This document shows, piece by piece, positions 6,503 through 11,264 of a DNA stretch of 11,264 bases. Under the pieces are notes generated by a model that did no database searches, had not been told where the DNA came from, and worked only from the letters and a program-made list of their open reading frames with translations. Each line of letters starts with the position of its first letter. Position 1 is the first letter of the stretch. The stretch is from positions 1 to 11,264 of the forward strand of contig JAKEHA010000277.1 of NCBI GenBank assembly GCA_022615275.1, in the 5' to 3' direction. The stretch is from Candidatus Latescibacterota bacterium (GTDB taxonomy: Bacteria; Krumholzibacteriota; Krumholzibacteriia; WVZY01; JAKEHA01). The position numbers and the translations under genes were made by a program.

Positions 6503-7416
6503 CGACGTGTGGACGCTATCGCTCGTGGTTGGTGGAGGCGCTGTACGGCGAGCTGGATCCCGCGCGGCGAGCGGTGTTCGAGGCGCATCTTTCCGAGTGC
6601 GGGGAATGTGCGGCGATGTTGAATGAGTTTCAAAGGACGGCGCGCGTCATGAGCCGCCGTCAGCGCCCCGATCCGGGGCCGGAGTTCTGGGACGGCTATT
6701 GGAACCGGCTGGAAGAACGGGTCGCTCGCGAGGATTCCATCGTCGTCGATGCGTCCCGGTTTGCGCGACGGCGGTCGCTCGGGTCGTGGGGATACCGGGT
6801 GGCCGCCGTCGTGGCTCTGCTCGCCGCGGGGGCGTGGATCGGCCGCACGATGTGGGCGCCGTCGCCGGACGCACCGATGATCGCGTCGACGCAGGTGGAT
6901 TCGACCCCGGGCCAAGTGCGTGAGCCGACCGACGACGCGGTCGATTCGCAGGACGTGGCGCAGACGACGCGAGAGCAGGCGCCGGCCGCCATCGACGCCC
7001 CCCCCACCGACCCACGACCGCGCGAGAGCGCTCCGCCGGAGGAGTCCGGGACGACGGGCGGTCCCGCGGTGCTCGCGAGCACCGACGCGGGGCGCTACCT
7101 CGAGCGCTCGCAGCTGCTCTTGCTCGCCGTCCTCAACGGCGATCCCGCCGACTCCTCCGCCTTCGACACGCAGAGGCAGCGCGCCGGCGAATTGATGCGT
7201 GTCGCGTCGTCGGTTCGGGAAGCCTCCGACGATCGGCGCGTGCAAGACCTGGTCGCTCAACTCGAGATGATCCTGAGAGAGATCGCCCATCTGGAACAGA
7301 GCTCCGACGTCGAGGCGGTCGAGTTGATTCGTTCGCGCGTCGACCGGGAAGGAGTGCTTCTGCGCATCAATATGGAGCAAATGCGCTCCGAAAGCGCCCG
7401 CGGGGCCATCGACTGA
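6499..7416 (+). CDS. Membrane-anchored zinc-finger anti-sigma factor
   Basis: This 305-residue protein starts inside the sigma gene (4-base ATGA overlap). The N-terminus has the zinc anti-sigma signature H30-x3-C34-x2-C37 (HLSECGEC), with C4 as a possible fourth ligand, so the cytoplasmic domain should bind and hold the ECF sigma factor. One transmembrane helix lies at about 99-119 (YRVAAVVALLAAGAWIG). A Pro/Glu/Asp-rich linker (about 120-195) is followed by an outward-facing helical domain (about 197-305) with heptad-like stretches such as LVAQLEMILREIAHLEQ. From memory, this C-terminal domain recurs in anti-sigma factors of Acidobacteria-like and Gemmatimonadetes-like genomes. It is the likely sensory part. 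How it is released, by proteolysis or conformational change, is not visible. Confidence 0.9.
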   Translation: MTTCGRYRSWLVEALYGELDPARRAVFEAHLSECGECAAMLNEFQRTARVMSRRQRPDPGPEFWDGYWNRLEERVAREDSIVVDASRFARRRSLGSWGYRVAAVVALLAAGAWIGRTMWAPSPDAPMIASTQVDSTPGQVREPTDDAVDSQDVAQTTREQAPAAIDAPPTDPRPRESAPPEESGTTGGPAVLASTDAGRYLERSQLLLLAVLNGDPADSSAFDTQRQRAGELMRVASSVREASDDRRVQDLVAQLEMILREIAHLEQSSDVEAVELIRSRVDREGVLLRINMEQMRSESARGAID

Positions 7417-7433
7417 TCGCCATGGATACGAAG

Positions 7434-7439
7434 AAGGAG
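7434..7439 (+). promoter_or_regulatory. Ribosome binding site (AAGGAG) that sets the HEAT-gene start
   Basis: AAGGAG lies 6 bases before the ATG at 7446. The in-frame ATG at 7422 has no such site, and its extra residues (MDTKKENS) are the translated ribosome binding site itself. This decides for 7446. Confidence 0.85.
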
Positions 7440-7445
7440 AACTCG

Positions 7446-9056
7446 ATGCAGCACGACATCCGTCGTTTCGGTGGGCGTGTCGCATGCTTGGTACTCGTCG
7501 CGCTCCTCGCGGCCGCGCCGGCGCGGTCGGGCGACAAGGAAACCGCGAAGCGCGACGCCGACTACGAAAAGATCAGGGATTACGTCTACGACGAGCGATA
7601 CGAGCAGGCGCGGGCGGCTGCGCAGGCGTTTCTCAAGAAGTACCCGCTGGACCAACTTGCGCAAGAAGCTTCGTTCTGGAGCTGCTGGGCGACCGAGCGC
7701 ACCTCCGAAGATTACGCCAAGGCGTTCGAGTGTTATCGCGCGTTCCTGCAGACCTACCCGACGGGAAAGTGGGTGGACGACGCCACCATGGAGTACGCCA
7801 AGCTGGCCAAGCGGCTGGCGAAGGCCGGCGACCCGCGCGGCAAGGCGGCGCTGGAGTCGTTGCGCGCGGCCGAGAACGAGTCCGAGGAGGACGCCGACTT
7901 CAAGCTGGCCGTGTTATACGCGCTCATCGACAGCGGCGACGACGAACTCGCCAGGCAGTCGATCAACGAGCTCCTGAAGAGCCCCGACGCGGACGTGCGC
8001 CGGCGCGCCATCTTCGTACTGGGCGATATCGAGGACCCCGCGTCGCTCGACCTCCTGATCGGTGTCGCCCAGACCGATCCCGACCCCGACGTGCGCCGAC
8101 ACGCGATCTACGCCATCTCCGAATACGAGGACGACCCCAAGGTGGTCGACGCCATGGTGGCGATCATGAAGTCGGAGAAGGACCCCGACATTCGCCGCCA
8201 CGTGCTGTACGCCATCGCGGAGGTCGATCGCCCCGACGTCACGCAGATCCTGGTCGACGTGGCCATGAAGGACCCGGACGTCGATTTGCGCACCGCGGCC
8301 ACTTATGCGCTGGCCGAAGTGGAATCGCCCGCGGCCGCCAAGGCGCTCGAGAAGCTGGCCACCGACGCGCCCTCGTTCGACATGAAACGAGCCGCGCTCT
8401 ACGCGCTGATCGAGCGCGACGATACCGACATCGTGCCGCTCTTGAAGAAGCTCGCGCTGAGCAAGGACAAGAGCGCGGAGGCGGCCGAATTGCGCCGCGC
8501 CGCCGTGTATGCGCTGGCCGAGGTGGACGAGCCCTCGGTGGTCGCCGTTCTCAACGAAGTGGTCAAGACCTCGGACGACCCCGAAGTCAGAAAGGCCGCG
8601 TTCTACGCGCTGGCCGAGCACGGCGGGCCCGCCGCGGTCGACGCGCTCAAGGTGGCGGCACTCGACACCAAGAACGAGGAACTCGCGCTTGCCGCGGTGT
8701 GGAGCTTGAGTGACCTGCTCGAAGATGAGGAGAGCGGATTCTTCATGGAAGTGTATGGCAAGTCCCCGTTCGAAGAGGTGCGCCGGGCTGCGTTGCACTG
8801 CGTGATCGACGCGGGCGGCGAGGCGACCGCGCCCGCCCTGGGTGCCATGCTCGAGGCCGAGTCGGACAACGATCAGCGCCGCATGATCGTGTGGGCGCTC
8901 TCCGACATCGAGACCGACGAATCGGTCGCGATCCTGGCCAAGGTGGCCAAGAGCGACCCCAGCCGCGAGACGCGTCGCATCGCCGTGCAGGCCCTCGGCG
9001 CCATGGGCACGCCGGCCGCCAAGCAGGCGCTGCGCGATCTATTGAAAGACGAGTGA
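7446..9056 (+). CDS. Secreted TPR-like/HEAT-repeat scaffold protein
   Basis: 536 residues from the ATG at 7446. A signal peptide (1 to about 28, hydrophobic 11-24) indicates export. Residues 36-125 form helical hairpins of TPR/BamD style (YEQARAAAQAFLKKYP, AFECYRAFLQTYP). From about 152 to the end there are about twelve HEAT/PBS-lyase-type repeats with the core R-R-A-A-x-Y-A-L-A-E-x-D-x-P, for example beginning at 184, 216, 249, 281, 313, 349, 381, 413, 445, 477 and 509. The period is 32 residues, with one 36-residue unit after 313. Such superhelices bind protein partners, and no catalytic motif is seen. The gene follows the anti-sigma gene by 29 bases in the same operon, so it may act with the anti-sigma outer domain or the DUF4097 protein. 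That link is inference. Confidence 0.92.
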   Translation: MQHDIRRFGGRVACLVLVALLAAAPARSGDKETAKRDADYEKIRDYVYDERYEQARAAAQAFLKKYPLDQLAQEASFWSCWATERTSEDYAKAFECYRAFLQTYPTGKWVDDATMEYAKLAKRLAKAGDPRGKAALESLRAAENESEEDADFKLAVLYALIDSGDDELARQSINELLKSPDADVRRRAIFVLGDIEDPASLDLLIGVAQTDPDPDVRRHAIYAISEYEDDPKVVDAMVAIMKSEKDPDIRRHVLYAIAEVDRPDVTQILVDVAMKDPDVDLRTAATYALAEVESPAAAKALEKLATDAPSFDMKRAALYALIERDDTDIVPLLKKLALSKDKSAEAAELRRAAVYALAEVDEPSVVAVLNEVVKTSDDPEVRKAAFYALAEHGGPAAVDALKVAALDTKNEELALAAVWSLSDLLEDEESGFFMEVYGKSPFEEVRRAALHCVIDAGGEATAPALGAMLEAESDNDQRRMIVWALSDIETDESVAILAKVAKSDPSRETRRIAVQALGAMGTPAAKQALRDLLKDE

Positions 9057-9083
9057 CGCGAGACCCCATCGTCCCGCAAGCAG

Positions 9084-9118
9084 GAAGGCCCGTGCCGAAC
9101 CGATCGACGCGGGCCTTC
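9084..9118. terminator. Bidirectional terminator between convergent genes
   Basis: GAAGGCCCG (9084-9092) pairs perfectly with CGGGCCTTC (9110-9118) across a 17-base loop. It lies 27 bases after the HEAT-gene stop and 25 bases beyond the thiC stop. The trailing bases are moderately T-rich on both strands (TTCGTGTTG on plus, TTCCTGCTTG on minus). Convergent position supports use in both directions. Confidence 0.65.
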
Positions 9119-9143
9119 GTGTTGCAGCGCGTGCGCGCGCGTG

Positions 9144-10982
<1,839 letters not shown>

Positions 10983-10991
10983 GGTGCAACA

Positions 10992-10997
10992 CTCCTT
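10992..10997 (-). promoter_or_regulatory. Ribosome binding site (AAGGAG) for thiC
   Basis: On the minus strand AAGGAG stands 9 bases before the ATG at 10982. It supports this start over the longer in-frame alternative at 11156. Confidence 0.75.
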
Positions 10998-11033
10998 GGC
11001 TCGCGCGATGGCGGGTGGCTTCAACGCGGAGCG

Positions 11034-11078
11034 AAAACAGAACGCCCTCGACGCGGGGATGGTAGCGCCGTGGGCGTT
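11034..11078 (-). terminator. Possible terminator of the upstream gene, or thiC leader attenuator
   Basis: On the minus strand AACGCCC (11078-11072) pairs with GGGCGTT (11047-11041) over a 24-base loop and is soon followed by TTTT (11037-11034). It begins 22 bases after the upstream gene's stop. The stem is short and the loop long, so support is modest. Confidence 0.3.
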
Positions 11079-11100
11079 GCCGCGCAATAGACGAGGTCGA

Positions 11101-11264
11101 CTAGCTGCGGTGGCGAACCTTGGAGAAGGGGTGGCCGTCCATATCGGAGAGGGCACGGCCGATGACGCGCTCGAGGCGCCCCTTGACCTTGACTAGCACC
11201 AACTCCTCGCGGTCGAGCGACACGATGAACACCTCGCGCACCGAGTCGCCATCGATCTTGTACA
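11101..11264 (-). CDS. C-terminal end of a protein, possibly DUF4252-like (start beyond window)
   Basis: The minus strand is open from the right edge to a TAG at 11103-11101, giving 53 residues before the stop. Third codon positions are almost all G or C, as in real genes here. The stretch EVFIVSLDREELVLVKVKGR followed by LERVIGRAL resembles the last beta-hairpin and helix of DUF4252 proteins (..LVLVxxxGxID...). That resemblance is by eye from a short fragment, so the family is tentative. The end is basic (KVRHRS). It lies 118 bases upstream of thiC on the same strand. Confidence 0.65.
   Translation of the reverse strand, partial: YKIDGDSVREVFIVSLDREELVLVKVKGRLERVIGRALSDMDGHPFSKVRHRS

Larger units (their letters stand above)
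10983..11100 (-). other. thiC leader without a visible TPP riboswitch
   Basis: These 118 bases lie between the upstream gene's stop and thiC. The leader carries AAGGAG at 10997-10992, 9 bases before the ATG. I searched the minus strand by eye for the TPP aptamer core (CUGAGA and ACCUGAU-like segments) and found neither. Confidence 0.6.

Noticed and set aside
7422..7445. Upstream ATG of the HEAT-repeat gene
   Set aside because: It lacks a ribosome binding site, and its codons are the AAGGAG site of the ATG at 7446.
6472..7485. 337-codon minus-strand frame opposite the anti-sigma gene
   Set aside because: Antisense shadow; the plus strand has the zinc-binding motif and membrane helix.
10983..11100. 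TPP riboswitch before thiC
   Set aside because: Expected from context, but the CUGAGA and ACCUGAU-like core elements are not present in the leader.
10983..11156. N-terminal extension of thiC to 11156
   Set aside because: It runs through the leader and overlaps the end of the upstream gene. ThiC homologues start near MAAIKNYG, with a good ribosome binding site before it.

Overview
The window is a GC-rich bacterial chromosome segment with dense coding on both strands. It has no tRNA, rRNA, insertion sequence or CRISPR array that I can see. The leftmost gene is a secreted protein whose C-terminus starts with the YPNPFNP motif. That motif begins FlgD-like/type IX-style sorting domains and is typical of the Fibrobacteres-Chlorobi-Bacteroidetes group and of related uncultured phyla such as Krumholzibacteriota, Eisenbacteria and Latescibacteria. 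With the high GC content, this suggests one of those uncultured lineages. That is inference from style, not a phylogenetic placement.

Left third (1-4832, all on the minus strand): three genes for exported proteins. In transcription order they are a 949-residue M14-type zinc carboxypeptidase-like protein, a small secreted protein resembling thioredoxin-fold proteins but without redox cysteines, and a choice-of-anchor B (LVIVD-repeat) surface or secreted protein that runs off the left edge. A perfect 15-bp hairpin follows the peptidase gene. A strong extended -10 box (TGGTATAAT) then precedes the small secreted gene.

Centre (5072-9056, plus strand): a tight four-gene operon. It encodes a secreted DUF4097-type beta-repeat protein, an ECF sigma factor starting on the base after the previous stop, a membrane-anchored zinc-finger anti-sigma factor overlapping the sigma gene by 4 bases, and a secreted protein with a TPR-like N-terminus and about twelve 32-residue HEAT repeats. 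Its 5' region contains an ECF-type promoter candidate (AAC-N17-CGTC), consistent with autoregulation. The simplest model is an envelope-stress regulon module. The sigma factor is held at the membrane by the anti-sigma factor, and the two exported repeat proteins act as envelope effectors or sensors. This is the most interesting part of the window.

Right part (9084-11264): a bidirectional terminator separates the operon from a convergent long-form thiC (thiamine pyrimidine synthesis), which has its radical-SAM C-terminal motif intact. The 118-bp leader of thiC shows no recognisable TPP riboswitch core. Upstream of it lies the C-terminal end of another minus-strand gene, possibly DUF4252-like, cut by the right edge.

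Many long open frames lie antisense to or out of frame with these genes. They are a by-product of high GC and are not annotated.
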